A DNA stretch of 64,000 nucleotides from JALZUE01 sp051251725 (GCA_051251725.1 JBPOFN010000004.1:1-64000); one strand, 5' to 3'; positions 17,395 through 26,013 are shown, numbered from the stretch's first letter. The notes: generated by a model not told the origin, from the letters alone. Translations and numbers: made by a program.

Positions 17395-19119
17395 ATGGCG
17401 TTATTACCTGACAGATTTGGTTTTTATCATCCAAGCAATGAAAATGAGTTGATAAAACTGGTTAAAAAGGCAAAAAAAGAAAATAAAAATATCAGAACAT
17501 GTGGTGCAGCACATAGCCAAAGTTGGGCTATATATACTAGTGACGTTACAGAAGAACCGAATGTCACCAATAGAGAAATCCCGCCAGTGACGGATGATTA
17601 CAATGTCATTCTTGACCAAATGATGACGGTCACGTTATTAGATAAAACACAGCGTATTGTCCGTGCCCAAGCTGGCGTTCATTTAGGATATGATCCGAGC
17701 GATGTTACAGGCATGTCGACACAAAAAAATAGTTTGTTGTATCAACTATGGCATAACTACGACTTAACCTTGTCGGAAGTTGGCGGTATTATTCATCAAA
17801 CACTGGGTGGATTTATGTCGACCGGTTCAGCAGGCGGCTCATTAAAGTATTCATTTCAAGACAATATTATCGGCATTCGTTTTATTAATGGTCATGGCGA
17901 GCTAGTTGAAGCAAAGCGTGATGATAAGCAGCCGGAGTTGTTTTTCGCCGTTATGGTTTCAATGGGCTTATTTGGTATTGTTGTTTCGGTGGATTTGCAG
18001 TGCGAGGTCGCCTTTAATATTTTCGGCCAAGAAGCAACAGTAGAAATAGAAGAGTGCGCATTTGATTTTTTTGGTGAAGATAATAACCGACCATCGATGT
18101 TAGATTTTTTTAAAGACATAGATTATGGTCGAGTCAATTGGTGGCCGCAAGCAGGGGCTCAAAGAATATTGCCTTGGCAAGCACAACGCATAAAGCCTGT
18201 GGTCGGCTTTACCCCTTCCCCTTATCAAGAGTTTACCAATTTCCCTGACATCGCCGAGCCTTTCATTAACATTATTTATGTTGTGCTTGGTAATTTAGAT
18301 GCACCAGAACTTATCCCTGAAAAAATCCAAACAGCAAATATACAATTAGAAAAAGTAATTAATCAATACTTTGGATTTGAAGATTTAGAACCAATACTAG
18401 GAATAATATTTGATGCGATTTTAGCTGAAAAATGGTCGGAGGTTATTGCTTTAATTCAGCTCAATGTAACTGTAATAAAAGAGCAATTACCGGAATTAAT
18501 GGTTTGTATTCTAAATATATTCCAACCGCTTGATTCTAAAAAAAAGGGGATGGACAAAGGTAACCCGCAGGTGTTTCAAGATTATGCGCCATGGGGCTTA
18601 CCTATGGATAACCAAGCATCAGATGAATTATTAGATATTGAGTTTACCGAACTTTGGTTTCCAGTTTCACGAACCAGTGAGGTGGTGCAAGTGCTAAGGG
18701 ATTATTTTAATGAAGAGGTTGAACAAGCCAGGCTAAAGCGAACGGGTTTATTTACTATCGAAGTTTATATGGCTAAAGCGTGCGAGGCCTGGATGGCAAT
18801 GGGGTATTCAAATGGTGATGATGAATGGAAAGACGGCGCAGTTAGATTTGAACCATTATGGTTTGTTGACTTTTTTGAAGACCCACAAGAAGTCTTTTAT
18901 CCGCAGTTTTGGCGTTTGTTTCGCGATAAAGGCATAGATTTTCGTTTACATTGGGGCAAGATGTTACCGAATATACTGCAAGGAGATCCAGAAGGCTGGG
19001 CGCAGTATATGCGTAAGCAATATCCTAAATGGGATGAATTTTTAAGTTTGAGAGCAAAGATGGATCCTCAACAAATTTTTGTCAGTGAATATTGGCGTAA
19101 GCAATTAATGATTACATAA
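17395..19119 (+). CDS. FAD-binding oxidoreductase, sugar-lactone oxidase-like
   Basis: A 574-residue flavoprotein of the VAO/PCMH family. The N-terminal FAD_binding_4 domain holds CGAAHSQSW; His40 in the HSxS pattern corresponds to the residue that covalently carries FAD in alditol and aldonolactone oxidases. GGIIHQTLGGFMSTGSAGG follows. The C-terminal part ends with RLHWGKMLPN and the HWGK motif of the D-arabinono-1,4-lactone oxidase domain. It is longer than bacterial L-gulono/arabinono-lactone oxidases because of an insertion around 270-385. No signal peptide. The substrate is probably a sugar lactone or polyol, but this is inference. Confidence 0.82.
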   Translation: MALLPDRFGFYHPSNENELIKLVKKAKKENKNIRTCGAAHSQSWAIYTSDVTEEPNVTNREIPPVTDDYNVILDQMMTVTLLDKTQRIVRAQAGVHLGYDPSDVTGMSTQKNSLLYQLWHNYDLTLSEVGGIIHQTLGGFMSTGSAGGSLKYSFQDNIIGIRFINGHGELVEAKRDDKQPELFFAVMVSMGLFGIVVSVDLQCEVAFNIFGQEATVEIEECAFDFFGEDNNRPSMLDFFKDIDYGRVNWWPQAGAQRILPWQAQRIKPVVGFTPSPYQEFTNFPDIAEPFINIIYVVLGNLDAPELIPEKIQTANIQLEKVINQYFGFEDLEPILGIIFDAILAEKWSEVIALIQLNVTVIKEQLPELMVCILNIFQPLDSKKKGMDKGNPQVFQDYAPWGLPMDNQASDELLDIEFTELWFPVSRTSEVVQVLRDYFNEEVEQARLKRTGLFTIEVYMAKACEAWMAMGYSNGDDEWKDGAVRFEPLWFVDFFEDPQEVFYPQFWRLFRDKGIDFRLHWGKMLPNILQGDPEGWAQYMRKQYPKWDEFLSLRAKMDPQQIFVSEYWRKQLMIT

Positions 19120-19135
19120 TAACTAATGAGTTATC

Positions 19136-19167
19136 CCCATAACAACTGGCAGAAAGGTTGTTATGGG
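19136..19167. terminator. Perfect hairpin between convergent genes
   Basis: CCCATAACAA (19136-19145) and TTGTTATGGG (19158-19167) pair perfectly around a 12-base loop. It lies between the flavoprotein stop and the DUF2959 stop and is probably a bidirectional terminator, although the T runs are short. Confidence 0.6.
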
Positions 19168-19176
19168 CAAACAAAG

Positions 19177-19824
19177 TTATTGCTGAATTTGCTCGATGAA
19201 TATTGTTGATTGCTTGATGGCTTTACTCATATCATCTACTAACTGTTGCACATCTCGCTTAATATTATGAAATTCACCTTGTAAAGCGCCAATGGCTTTA
19301 GCATTAAGATTATGTTTTAAAAATAAGACATTGTCTTGTAGCGCTGACAATACCGGTGCCATTCTTTTTTCCGCGGTATGCATAGTTTGAATCAAGGCTT
19401 GATACTTTCTTTTGGTTTGAGCCAGCTTTTGTTTGCTTTGCGACTTTAAACTCGCACTACTATATAAGTCAATTTCATCTCGCCACTCTTCAAAAAGTGC
19501 TGCGGCCACATCGGCTATTGCCTGAATTCTTTCACTTACGTCATCGGCACTGGCTTGGCTACTTTCAAAATGTGCTTTACTGATTTGGTATTGTTCTGTT
19601 AATTCTTTACCATCAAACTTAATAAGACTTGTTAAATGCGTTAATGCATCTTGGAACTCTTGCTGAGCATCTTGTTGAGAATCATTTGCTGCTTCAACGC
19701 GATCAATTAGAATATCCCGTTTATGTTTACCAACTTTTTCCATCGCTGCATAATAAGTCGATTCACAAGCAAATATCAGACTGGTTAGCAGCAATAGGAT
19801 GAATAAGCGGGATAGTTTGTTCAT
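19177..19824 (-). CDS. DUF2959 domain-containing lipoprotein
   Basis: A 215-residue exported protein of the DUF2959 family, common in marine gammaproteobacteria and without known function. The N-terminus is a lipoprotein signal with lipobox SLIFAC, so it is likely anchored in a membrane facing the periplasm. The rest is almost entirely helical with heptad-rich segments (about 40-90 and 120-215), suggesting a coiled coil. It starts 5 bases after the small membrane protein gene at 19830-20054 and is surely in one operon with it. Confidence 0.88.
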   Translation of the reverse strand: MNKLSRLFILLLLTSLIFACESTYYAAMEKVGKHKRDILIDRVEAANDSQQDAQQEFQDALTHLTSLIKFDGKELTEQYQISKAHFESSQASADDVSERIQAIADVAAALFEEWRDEIDLYSSASLKSQSKQKLAQTKRKYQALIQTMHTAEKRMAPVLSALQDNVLFLKHNLNAKAIGALQGEFHNIKRDVQQLVDDMSKAIKQSTIFIEQIQQ

Positions 19825-19829
19825 CAGAG

Positions 19830-20054
19830 CTAACTTGATGCTTTATATTTAGCAGCGTCAATAATACTCCAGAGATACACAATAGGAACAATTAAGTAGC
19901 CAATCAAGAAAACCGCCAAACCCCAAGAAATAGCTAAAGCGAGAAAAAATAAAATAGCAGGGAATATTCGCCCTTGCACTAATTGCCCCAATCCTGGAAT
20001 AAAGATATTACAAATAGCGGCAATTACATTACCACCAGAACCTTGACCCGACAT
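19830..20054 (-). CDS. Small two-helix membrane protein
   Basis: A 74-residue membrane protein with a Gly-rich N-terminus, the motif IFIPGLGQLVQGR, and two close hydrophobic segments (about 28-45 and 47-63), ending in WSIIDAAKYK. The layout PGLGQ...TM-TM...D(A/I)A resembles TM2-like small membrane proteins, but I cannot name the family. First gene of a two-gene operon with the DUF2959 lipoprotein; it precedes the S10 leader on the opposite strand. Confidence 0.75.
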   Translation of the reverse strand: MSGQGSGGNVIAAICNIFIPGLGQLVQGRIFPAILFFLALAISWGLAVFLIGYLIVPIVYLWSIIDAAKYKASS

Positions 20055-20205
20055 ATTATCACCTTTAAAAATATTTATTTTTACTACCCTATAACTCTAA
20101 TCGCAGTTAGCCAGAATAACAATAGTATTAATACCGCAAACGAACTCTTTATTCGCTATATAACTAAGCCGGTTTGGCTAGAAATTACTCGATTCAAATA
20201 AGTAG

Positions 20206-20233
20206 TTGCAGTTTTAATCATAATAAGTATAAT
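20206..20233 (+). promoter_or_regulatory. S10 operon promoter
   Basis: A -35 TTGCAG (20206-20211), 16-base spacer and perfect -10 TATAAT (20228-20233). Transcription would start near 20240, giving a leader of about 170 bases before rpsJ, the same length class as the E. coli S10 leader. Confidence 0.75.
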
Positions 20234-20239
20234 ACGCCT

Positions 20240-20408
20240 CCACGTTTGGTTATACCTGCGTGTAAGTAATGTTGCTTTTTATAAGAAATATTACTTCTAC
20301 AGCAACCCCGATTGGGGGTTGAATGTTATTAGTCGGTACTCCCCCCTTTTCAAAAGAAAGGTGATGGGCTGTACTTTGTTGTTCTTTATATATTGGGGAT
20401 TTGATTCC
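20240..20408 (+). promoter_or_regulatory. S10 operon leader, likely L4-responsive
   Basis: The untranslated leader folds into at least two visible hairpins: AACCCC-GATTG-GGGGTT (20304-20320), and a longer pyrimidine/purine stem built on CCTTT and AAAGG with outer C and G runs (20341-20368), followed by a U-rich stretch. In E. coli, L4 binds the S10 leader to cause attenuation and translational repression. The position, length and late hairpin with U run fit this model, but homology to the E. coli hairpins was judged by eye only. Confidence 0.55.
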
Positions 20409-20720
20409 ATGTCAAATCAAAGAATTCGCATTCGTTTGAAAGCGTTCGATCATCGTTTGATTGATCAATCTACAGCAGAAATCGTTGATACTGCTAAACG
20501 TACTGGCGCACAGGTTCGTGGTCCGATTCCACTTCCTACACGCAAAGAACGTTTTACTATCTTGGTTTCTCCACACGTTAACAAAGATGCACGTGACCAG
20601 TACGAAATTCGTACGCACAAGCGTTTAATTGATATCGTTGAGCCTACTGAAAAGACTGTTGACGCATTAATGCGTTTAGACTTGGCAGCTGGTGTTGACG
20701 TTCAAATTAGCTTGGGTTAA
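20409..20720 (+). CDS. rpsJ: 30S ribosomal protein S10
   Basis: S10 (103 residues) binds the 30S head and, with NusB, takes part in antitermination. Near-identical to other gammaproteobacterial S10 from SNQRIRIRLKAFDHRLIDQ onward. The frame is open further upstream (to 20319), but the ATG at 20409, after GGGGAT, gives the standard N-terminus, and the extension lies in the leader hairpins. First gene of the 11-gene S10 operon. Confidence 0.98.
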   Translation: MSNQRIRIRLKAFDHRLIDQSTAEIVDTAKRTGAQVRGPIPLPTRKERFTILVSPHVNKDARDQYEIRTHKRLIDIVEPTEKTVDALMRLDLAAGVDVQISLG

Positions 20721-20734
20721 TAGGGGATTTTAAC

Positions 20735-21373
20735 ATGACTATAGGTCTAGTTGGACGTAAAGTTGGTATGACTCGCATCTTCTCTGAAGATGGCGTATCT
20801 ACTCCTGTTACAGTCCTAGAAGTTGAAGCAAACCGTGTTTCTCAGGTTAAAACTGTAGATAACGATGGTTATACGGCGCTACAAGTTACTACTGGTAAGC
20901 GTAAAGCTAGCCGAGTAACTAAGCCAGCAGCCGGACATTTCGCTAAAGCTGGTGTTGAAGCAGGCCGCGGCTTGTGGGAATTCCGTTTAGCAGCTGGTGA
21001 AGGTGAAGGTTTAGAAGCAGGCAGTGAAATTACTGTTGAGCTTTTCAATGACACTAAATTAGTAGATGTTACTGGTACCTCTAAAGGTAAAGGTTTCCAA
21101 GGTGGTATTAAGCGTTGGAACTTTACAATGCAAGATGCTACTCACGGTAACTCTATTTCTCACCGTTCTAACGGTTCGATCGGCCAGTGTCAAACACCAG
21201 GTCGAGTTTTCAAAGGCAAAAAAATGTCTGGTCATATGGGTGCTGTGAGAGTTACTACACAAAACCTTGAATTGGTTCGCGTTGATGCAGAACGTAACTT
21301 GCTCCTTATTAAAGGTGCGGTTCCGGGTGCTATTAACGGTAACGTAATCATTAAACCAGCTGTTAAAGCCTAA
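20735..21373 (+). CDS. rplC: 50S ribosomal protein L3
   Basis: L3 (212 residues) is an early 50S assembly protein whose loop reaches towards the peptidyl transferase centre. Hallmarks are the N-terminal GLVGRKVGMTRIF and the loop region GSIGQCQTPGRVFKGKKM with the conserved Gln that PrmB methylates. Second gene of the operon, 14 bases after rpsJ. Confidence 0.98.
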   Translation: MTIGLVGRKVGMTRIFSEDGVSTPVTVLEVEANRVSQVKTVDNDGYTALQVTTGKRKASRVTKPAAGHFAKAGVEAGRGLWEFRLAAGEGEGLEAGSEITVELFNDTKLVDVTGTSKGKGFQGGIKRWNFTMQDATHGNSISHRSNGSIGQCQTPGRVFKGKKMSGHMGAVRVTTQNLELVRVDAERNLLLIKGAVPGAINGNVIIKPAVKA

Positions 21374-21390
21374 CGCCCAGGAGATTTGTG

Positions 21391-21996
21391 ATGGAATTAG
21401 CATTAAAAGACGCTTCAGGCGCTCTTGAAGTTTCCGAAGCAACTTTTGGACGTGAGTTCAATGAAGCTTTAGTACACCAAGTAGTAGTTGCATATGCAGC
21501 TGGTGCTCGTCAAGGTACTCGTGCTCAGAAAACTCGTTCAGAAGTTAGCGGCGGTGGCGCAAAACCATGGCGTCAAAAAGGTACAGGCCGTGCACGTGCC
21601 GGTACTACTCGTGGTCCAATCTGGCGTTCTGGTGGCGTAACATTCGCTGCTAAACCTCAAGATCACAGCCAAAAAGTTAACCGTAAAATGTATCGTGGTG
21701 CTATTGCTAGCATCCTTTCAGAATTAGTACGTCAAGAACGTCTAATTGTGGTTAATGATTTTGCCGTTGAAACACCAAAGACTAAAGAGTTAGTTGCTAA
21801 ATTAAAAGGTATGGAGCTTAAAGACGTATTAATCGTTACTCCAGAAGTTGACGAGAACTTGTTCTTATCTGCTCGTAACCTTTATAAAGTTGATGTACGT
21901 GATGTACAAGCAATTGACCCAGTATCTTTAGTAGGTTTTGAGAAAGTATTGATAACTGCTGCAGCAGTTAAGCAAATTGAGGAGATGTTAGCATGA
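21391..21996 (+). CDS. rplD: 50S ribosomal protein L4
   Basis: L4 (201 residues) lines the exit tunnel and is the probable autogenous repressor of this operon. The start MELALKDASGALEVSE at ATG 21391 has AGGAG nine bases upstream; an in-frame GTG at 21388 is ignored because 21391 gives the E. coli-like length. The extended tunnel loop (SGGGAKPWRQKGTGRARAG) is intact. The stop overlaps rplW by four bases. Confidence 0.98.
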   Translation: MELALKDASGALEVSEATFGREFNEALVHQVVVAYAAGARQGTRAQKTRSEVSGGGAKPWRQKGTGRARAGTTRGPIWRSGGVTFAAKPQDHSQKVNRKMYRGAIASILSELVRQERLIVVNDFAVETPKTKELVAKLKGMELKDVLIVTPEVDENLFLSARNLYKVDVRDVQAIDPVSLVGFEKVLITAAAVKQIEEMLA

Positions 21997-22295
21997 TAAG
22001 CGAAGAACGTTTGTTAAAAGTGCTTTTGGCACCGAACATTTCTGAGAAAGCTACGAACGCTGCTGAAGCGAACAACACTGTTGTTTTTAAAGTTGCAACT
22101 ACTGCAACTAAAGCTGAAGTTAAAGCTGCTGTTGAGAAATTGTTTGAAGTTTCTGTTGAAGGTGTTCGCACACTAAATGTTAAGGGTAAAACAAAACGTA
22201 CTGGTGCTCGTTTTGGTCGCAGAAGCGATTGGAAAAAAGCATACGTTACTCTTGCTGAAGGTAGTGACATCGACTTCGTTGGCGCAGAGCAATAG
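21993..22295 (+). CDS. rplW: 50S ribosomal protein L23
   Basis: L23 (100 residues) sits at the tunnel exit and docks trigger factor and SRP. The C-terminal half VRTLNVKGKTKRTGARFGRR is characteristic. Its ATG overlaps the rplD stop (ATGA), giving translational coupling. Confidence 0.98.
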   Translation: MISEERLLKVLLAPNISEKATNAAEANNTVVFKVATTATKAEVKAAVEKLFEVSVEGVRTLNVKGKTKRTGARFGRRSDWKKAYVTLAEGSDIDFVGAEQ

Positions 22296-22307
22296 GAGAG
22301 TTAGAAA

Positions 22308-23132
22308 ATGGCTATTGTAAAATGTAAACCTACTTCTCCGGGTCGTCGCCACGTAGTTAAAGTGGTAAACACGGAATTACATAAAGGTAAGCCTTACGCT
22401 CCATTATTAGATACTAAATCTAAAAGTGGTGGTCGTAACAATAACGGTCGCATTACTGTTCGTCACATTGGTGGCGGTCATAAGCAACATTACCGTATTG
22501 TTGACTTCAAGCGTAATAAAGATGGTATCCCTGCTAAAGTTGAGCGTTTGGAATATGATCCAAACCGTAGTGCTAACATTGCGTTAGTATTATATGCAGA
22601 CGGTGAGCGTCGTTACATATTAGCACCTAAAGGTGTTAGTGCTGGCGATTCAATCCAGTCAGGTGTTGATGCACCTATCAAAGCAGGTAATACATTACCA
22701 TTACGTAACATGCCTTTAGGTAGTGTTATTCACGCTATTGAGCTTAAGCCAGGTAAAGGTGCACAAATTGCACGTGCTGCTGGTACTTACGCACAATTAG
22801 TAGCAAAAGACGGTGCTTATGTAACCTTACGTTTACGCTCAGGCGAAATGCGTAAAGTTGAAGCTGATTGTCGTGCTACTTTAGGTGAAATTGGTAACGC
22901 AGAGCACATGCTTCGTTCACTAGGTAAAGCTGGTGCTACACGCTGGCGTGGTGTTCGTCCAACAGTTCGTGGTGTTGCCATGAACCCAGTTGACCATCCA
23001 CACGGTGGTGGTGAAGGTAAAACATCGGGTGGTCGTCATCCTGTTTCTCCTTGGGGCGTACCTACTAAAGGTTACAAAACACGTAAGAACAAGCGTACCG
23101 ATAAATTTATCGTACGTCGTCGTACTAAATAG
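22308..23132 (+). CDS. rplB: 50S ribosomal protein L2
   Basis: L2 (274 residues) is needed for subunit joining and peptidyl transferase function. The N-terminal RNA-binding fold and the C-terminal VRGVAMNPVDHPHGGGEGK, with the essential histidine of this region, are present. It starts 12 bases after rplW. Confidence 0.98.
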   Translation: MAIVKCKPTSPGRRHVVKVVNTELHKGKPYAPLLDTKSKSGGRNNNGRITVRHIGGGHKQHYRIVDFKRNKDGIPAKVERLEYDPNRSANIALVLYADGERRYILAPKGVSAGDSIQSGVDAPIKAGNTLPLRNMPLGSVIHAIELKPGKGAQIARAAGTYAQLVAKDGAYVTLRLRSGEMRKVEADCRATLGEIGNAEHMLRSLGKAGATRWRGVRPTVRGVAMNPVDHPHGGGEGKTSGGRHPVSPWGVPTKGYKTRKNKRTDKFIVRRRTK

Positions 23133-23158
23133 TACTAGTTAATTAAAGAGGAAATACC

Positions 23159-23434
23159 ATGCCACGTTCTCTCAAGAAAGGTCCTTTTATAGACCTGCAC
23201 TTGTTGACGAAGGTAGAGAAAGCTCTGGAAAGCGGGAATAAAAAACCAATTAAAACTTGGTCTCGTCGTTCAATGATCATACCTACTATGATCGGATTGA
23301 CCATTGCTGTCCATAATGGCCGTCAACACGTCCCTGTATTTGTAACTGATGAAATGATCGGTCACAAATTAGGTGAATTTGCACCAACTCGTACTTATCG
23401 CGGTCACGTCGCTGATAAGAAAGCGAAAAGATAA
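23159..23434 (+). CDS. rpsS: 30S ribosomal protein S19
   Basis: S19 (91 residues), a 30S head protein that pairs with S13. PRSLKKGPFIDLHLL and HKLGEFAPTRTYRGH are diagnostic. AAAGAGGAA provides the SD. Confidence 0.98.
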   Translation: MPRSLKKGPFIDLHLLTKVEKALESGNKKPIKTWSRRSMIIPTMIGLTIAVHNGRQHVPVFVTDEMIGHKLGEFAPTRTYRGHVADKKAKR

Positions 23435-23445
23435 GGGGAAATTGA

Positions 23446-23778
23446 ATGGAAGCTATTGCTAAACATAAATTTGCCCGCGGTTCTGCTCAAAAAGCACGTT
23501 TAGTTGTGGATCAAATCCGTGGCTTAAACGTTGAGAAAGCTTTAGAAGTACTAACTTACAGCAATAAATCTGCTGCAGCGTTAGTAAAGAAAGTGCTTAA
23601 CTCAGCCATTGCTAATGCCGAGCATAACGAAGGTGCAGACATTGATGAATTATTCGTTAAAACCATTATGGTTGACGATGGTCCAACAATGAAACGTATT
23701 ATGCCACGTGCTAAAGGGCGCGCGGATCGAATCATTAAACGCACAAGCCACATCACTGTGATTGTTGCTGATAGCTAG
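23446..23778 (+). CDS. rplV: 50S ribosomal protein L22
   Basis: L22 (110 residues) forms part of the exit tunnel constriction with L4. Conserved ARGSAQKARLVVDQIRG and the C-terminal beta-hairpin with PRAKGRADRIIKRTSHITV are present and intact. Confidence 0.98.
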   Translation: MEAIAKHKFARGSAQKARLVVDQIRGLNVEKALEVLTYSNKSAAALVKKVLNSAIANAEHNEGADIDELFVKTIMVDDGPTMKRIMPRAKGRADRIIKRTSHITVIVADS

Positions 23779-23789
23779 GAGATATTAGT

Positions 23790-24485
23790 ATGGGTCAAAA
23801 AGTACATCCTACCGGTATTCGCTTAGGTATCACAAAGCCTTATGCGTCTACATGGTTTGCAAGCACTAAAGATTTTGCTAACAATATATACGGTGACCAT
23901 TTGGTTCGTGCATATTTGTCTGAGCAATTAAAGCGTGCTTCATTATCAAAAATCGTAATTGAGCGTCCAGCTAAATCTATCCGCGTAACAATTCACACGG
24001 CTCGTCCAGGTGTTGTTATCGGTAAGAAAGGCGAAGACGTAGAAAAATTACGTTTAAAAGTATCACAGATCGCTGGTGTACCTGCGCAAATTAACATTGC
24101 TGAAGTACGTAAGCCTGAAATGGATGCGCAATTAGTTGCTGATAGCATCGGTAGCCAATTAGAACGTCGTGTAATGTTCCGTCGTGCTATGAAGCGTGCT
24201 GTACAAAATGCTATGCGTTTAGGCGCTAAAGGTATCAAAGTTGAAGTTAGCGGTCGTTTAGGCGGCGCTGATATCGCTCGTTCTGAATGGTATCGTGAAG
24301 GTCGTGTACCTTTACATACTTTACGTGCTGATATTGACTACGCAACTGCGCGTGGTGAAACAACATACGGTACTATCGGTATTAAAGTTTGGATCTTTAA
24401 AGGTGAAGTAATTGGTAACATGCCTCTACAGGCAGAAGCACCAGCTCCTAAACCTAAAAGAAAGAACAACCGCAAGCCTAAGTAG
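23790..24485 (+). CDS. rpsC: 30S ribosomal protein S3
   Basis: S3 (231 residues) lies at the mRNA entry channel and contributes to helicase activity. The KH domain with PGVVIGKKGEDVEKL and the C-terminal domain with GRLGGADIARSEWYREGRVP are clear. The basic C-terminal tail (KPKRKNNRKPK) is typical. Confidence 0.98.
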   Translation: MGQKVHPTGIRLGITKPYASTWFASTKDFANNIYGDHLVRAYLSEQLKRASLSKIVIERPAKSIRVTIHTARPGVVIGKKGEDVEKLRLKVSQIAGVPAQINIAEVRKPEMDAQLVADSIGSQLERRVMFRRAMKRAVQNAMRLGAKGIKVEVSGRLGGADIARSEWYREGRVPLHTLRADIDYATARGETTYGTIGIKVWIFKGEVIGNMPLQAEAPAPKPKRKNNRKPK

Positions 24486-24496
24486 GGAGATAAGTT

Positions 24497-24910
24497 ATGT
24501 TACAACCAAAACGTACTAAATTCCGCAAGCAATTTAAATTGCGTAACCGCGGTCTTGCGCAAACTGGTAGTTCAGTTAGCTTCGGTACTTTCGGCTTAAA
24601 ATCAATGGAACGTGGTCGTATGACTGCGCGTCAAATTGAAGCGGCTCGTCGAGCAATGACTCGTCACGTTAAGCGTCAAGGTAAAATCTGGATCCGAGTA
24701 TTCCCTGATAAGCCAATTACCAAAAAACCTCTTGAGGTTCGTATGGGTAAAGGTAAAGGTTCAGTAGAATATTGGGTATGTCAAATTCTTCCTGGTCGTG
24801 TTCTTTATGAAATGGAAGGTGTTCCTGAATCAATCGCTCGTGAAGCGTTTGAATTAGCAGCAGCTAAACTTCCTTTCAAAACAACTTTCGTAACTCGGAC
24901 GGTGATGTAA
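24497..24910 (+). CDS. rplP: 50S ribosomal protein L16
   Basis: L16 (137 residues) contacts A-site tRNA. The start MLQPKRTKFRK follows GGGAGATAAG. The arginine region MERGRMTARQIEAARRAM, the target site of the YcfD hydroxylase in E. coli, is present. The stop TAA shares a base with the rpmC ATG. Confidence 0.98.
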   Translation: MLQPKRTKFRKQFKLRNRGLAQTGSSVSFGTFGLKSMERGRMTARQIEAARRAMTRHVKRQGKIWIRVFPDKPITKKPLEVRMGKGKGSVEYWVCQILPGRVLYEMEGVPESIAREAFELAAAKLPFKTTFVTRTVM

Positions 24911-25101
24911 TGAAAGCTAGCGAACTTAAAGAAAAAAGCATTGAAGAGTTAAATGCTGAATTACTAGGTTTACTTCGTGAGCAGTTTAACTACCGCATGC
25001 AAGCAAGCACTGGTCAATTAGCACAAACTCATTTGCTAAGAATAGTACGTCGCAATATTGCACGTGTGAAGACTATCTTAACTGAAAAGGCAGGTAAGTA
25101 A
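24910..25101 (+). CDS. rpmC: 50S ribosomal protein L29
   Basis: L29 (63 residues), a two-helix protein at the tunnel exit beside L23. KEKSIEELNAELLGLLREQFN and the C-terminal RNIARVKTIL are typical. One-base overlaps with both rplP and rpsQ (TAATG at each junction) indicate tight coupling. Confidence 0.97.
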   Translation: MKASELKEKSIEELNAELLGLLREQFNYRMQASTGQLAQTHLLRIVRRNIARVKTILTEKAGK

Positions 25102-25352
25102 TGAGCGAAGCAAAAATTCGTACACTACAAGGTCGTGTTGTCAGTGACAAAATGGATAAGTCTATCACTGTCCTGATTGAGCGCCGTGTTAAGCATCCTA
25201 TGTATGGTAAGTTCATGATCCGTTCAACTAAGTTGAAAGCGCATGATGAAACTAACCAATGTGCAGCTGGTGACTTAGTAACGATTCGTGAATGTGCACC
25301 TATTTCTAAGAGCAAATCTTGGACATTAGTTGACGTTTTAGAAAAAGCTTAA
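25101..25352 (+). CDS. rpsQ: 30S ribosomal protein S17
   Basis: S17 (83 residues), a primary 16S rRNA-binding OB-fold protein. RTLQGRVVSDKMDKSITVLI and HPMYGKF are diagnostic. It is the last gene of the S10 operon; a strong terminator follows 21 bases later. In nearly all relatives rplN comes next; here it lies 6.4 kb away. Confidence 0.98.
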   Translation: MSEAKIRTLQGRVVSDKMDKSITVLIERRVKHPMYGKFMIRSTKLKAHDETNQCAAGDLVTIRECAPISKSKSWTLVDVLEKA

Positions 25353-25372
25353 TTAAGTTTTTTCTTGAATCG

Positions 25373-25411
25373 AAAAACCCCGTTAGCTTTCGAGCGAACG
25401 GGGTTTTTTTT
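25373..25411 (+). terminator. S10 operon terminator
   Basis: AAAAACCCCGTTAGC pairs with GCGAACGGGGTTTTT around a TTTCGA loop and is followed by a long T run. It forms the left border of the region that separates the S10 and spc operons. Confidence 0.92.
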
Positions 25412-25466
25412 ATACGGAAGAATAAACACATAAATTCTAAATCAGTACATATAATATGCTTGGTAA

Positions 25467-25734
25467 TTATACCAATTAATATTAATAAGTGATCTCTTAG
25501 ATTGCATCCCGCGGTTTTTGAACAAGGCGTCGGCGTGCAGGAATGGTTGTTCCCTTTCAAATACCGAAAACGAACTCAAAAGCCGCTGGGGCATTCCTTT
25601 CAGGCTAGTTTTTAATGCGCTTACTCTGTGTTGCTCGAACTCAAAAGAGTAACACTTTTCCTTCATTCAAGCGTCTTGTTTAAGCGCATACAAACGCTCG
25701 CTGAGTGGGCACTTATTATTACGGATTGGTATTA
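25467..25734. mobile_element. MITE-like non-autonomous element
   Basis: About 268 bases bounded by imperfect terminal inverted repeats. The left end reads TTATACCAATTAATATTAATAAGTG and the right end, reversed, TAATACCAATCCGTAATAATAAGTG. TTA flanks both TACCAAT/ATTGGTA ends and may be the duplicated target. The interior has no transposase; its minus strand can be translated into LKGMPQRLLSSFSVFEREQP, a string I recognise from spurious hypothetical proteins annotated repeatedly in Colwellia-type genomes, which fits a multicopy element. The remaining bases up to 25985 are non-coding. Confidence 0.65.
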
Positions 25735-25985
25735 GCAGGCGTAATTTATGAAATTTTCCTGTGTAAAGTAAACGACATAACTCCAAATTAATAGCTTTGC
25801 GTAAAATACCTCTATTCTCTAACAACCCCTGAGCTTCACCTCTTGAAATGAAGTTAACCCAGTTAATACATGATGTTTTTATCTTAATTAATCAATCTTT
25901 GGCTTATAAAGAAAACCACTTTAATAAGCTTTATATGTAGAGCTGCGAAGGGAAATTCGTTAGTTAACTAAATGTAATAGTCTTA

Positions 25986-26013
25986 TTGACTTTTAGTTGT
26001 TTTGAGTTACTAT
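25986..26013 (+). promoter_or_regulatory. Putative promoter of the bacteriocin-export locus
   Basis: A -35 TTGACT (25986-25991), 16-base spacer and -10 TACTAT (26008-26013), 40 bases upstream of the HlyD-family start. It would drive the adaptor, the truncated transporter and perhaps the peptide gene. Confidence 0.55.

Noticed and set aside
17395..19119. Siderophore or antibiotic biosynthesis flavoenzyme
   Set aside because: HWGK and the HSxS pattern fit sugar-lactone oxidases; no biosynthetic neighbours are present.
20319..20408. 30-codon N-terminal extension of S10
   Set aside because: It lies in the leader hairpins and is not found in S10; ATG 20409 gives the conserved start.
21059..21442. 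127-codon minus-strand ORF over rplC
   Set aside because: Shadow of rplC with no start signal and no family; the codon bias of the ribosomal strand explains the open frame.
25306..25666. Minus-strand ORFs across the S10 terminator and the MITE-like element
   Set aside because: They overlap the rpsQ terminator and the repeat element, have no SD, and match a string known from repeat-derived spurious proteins.
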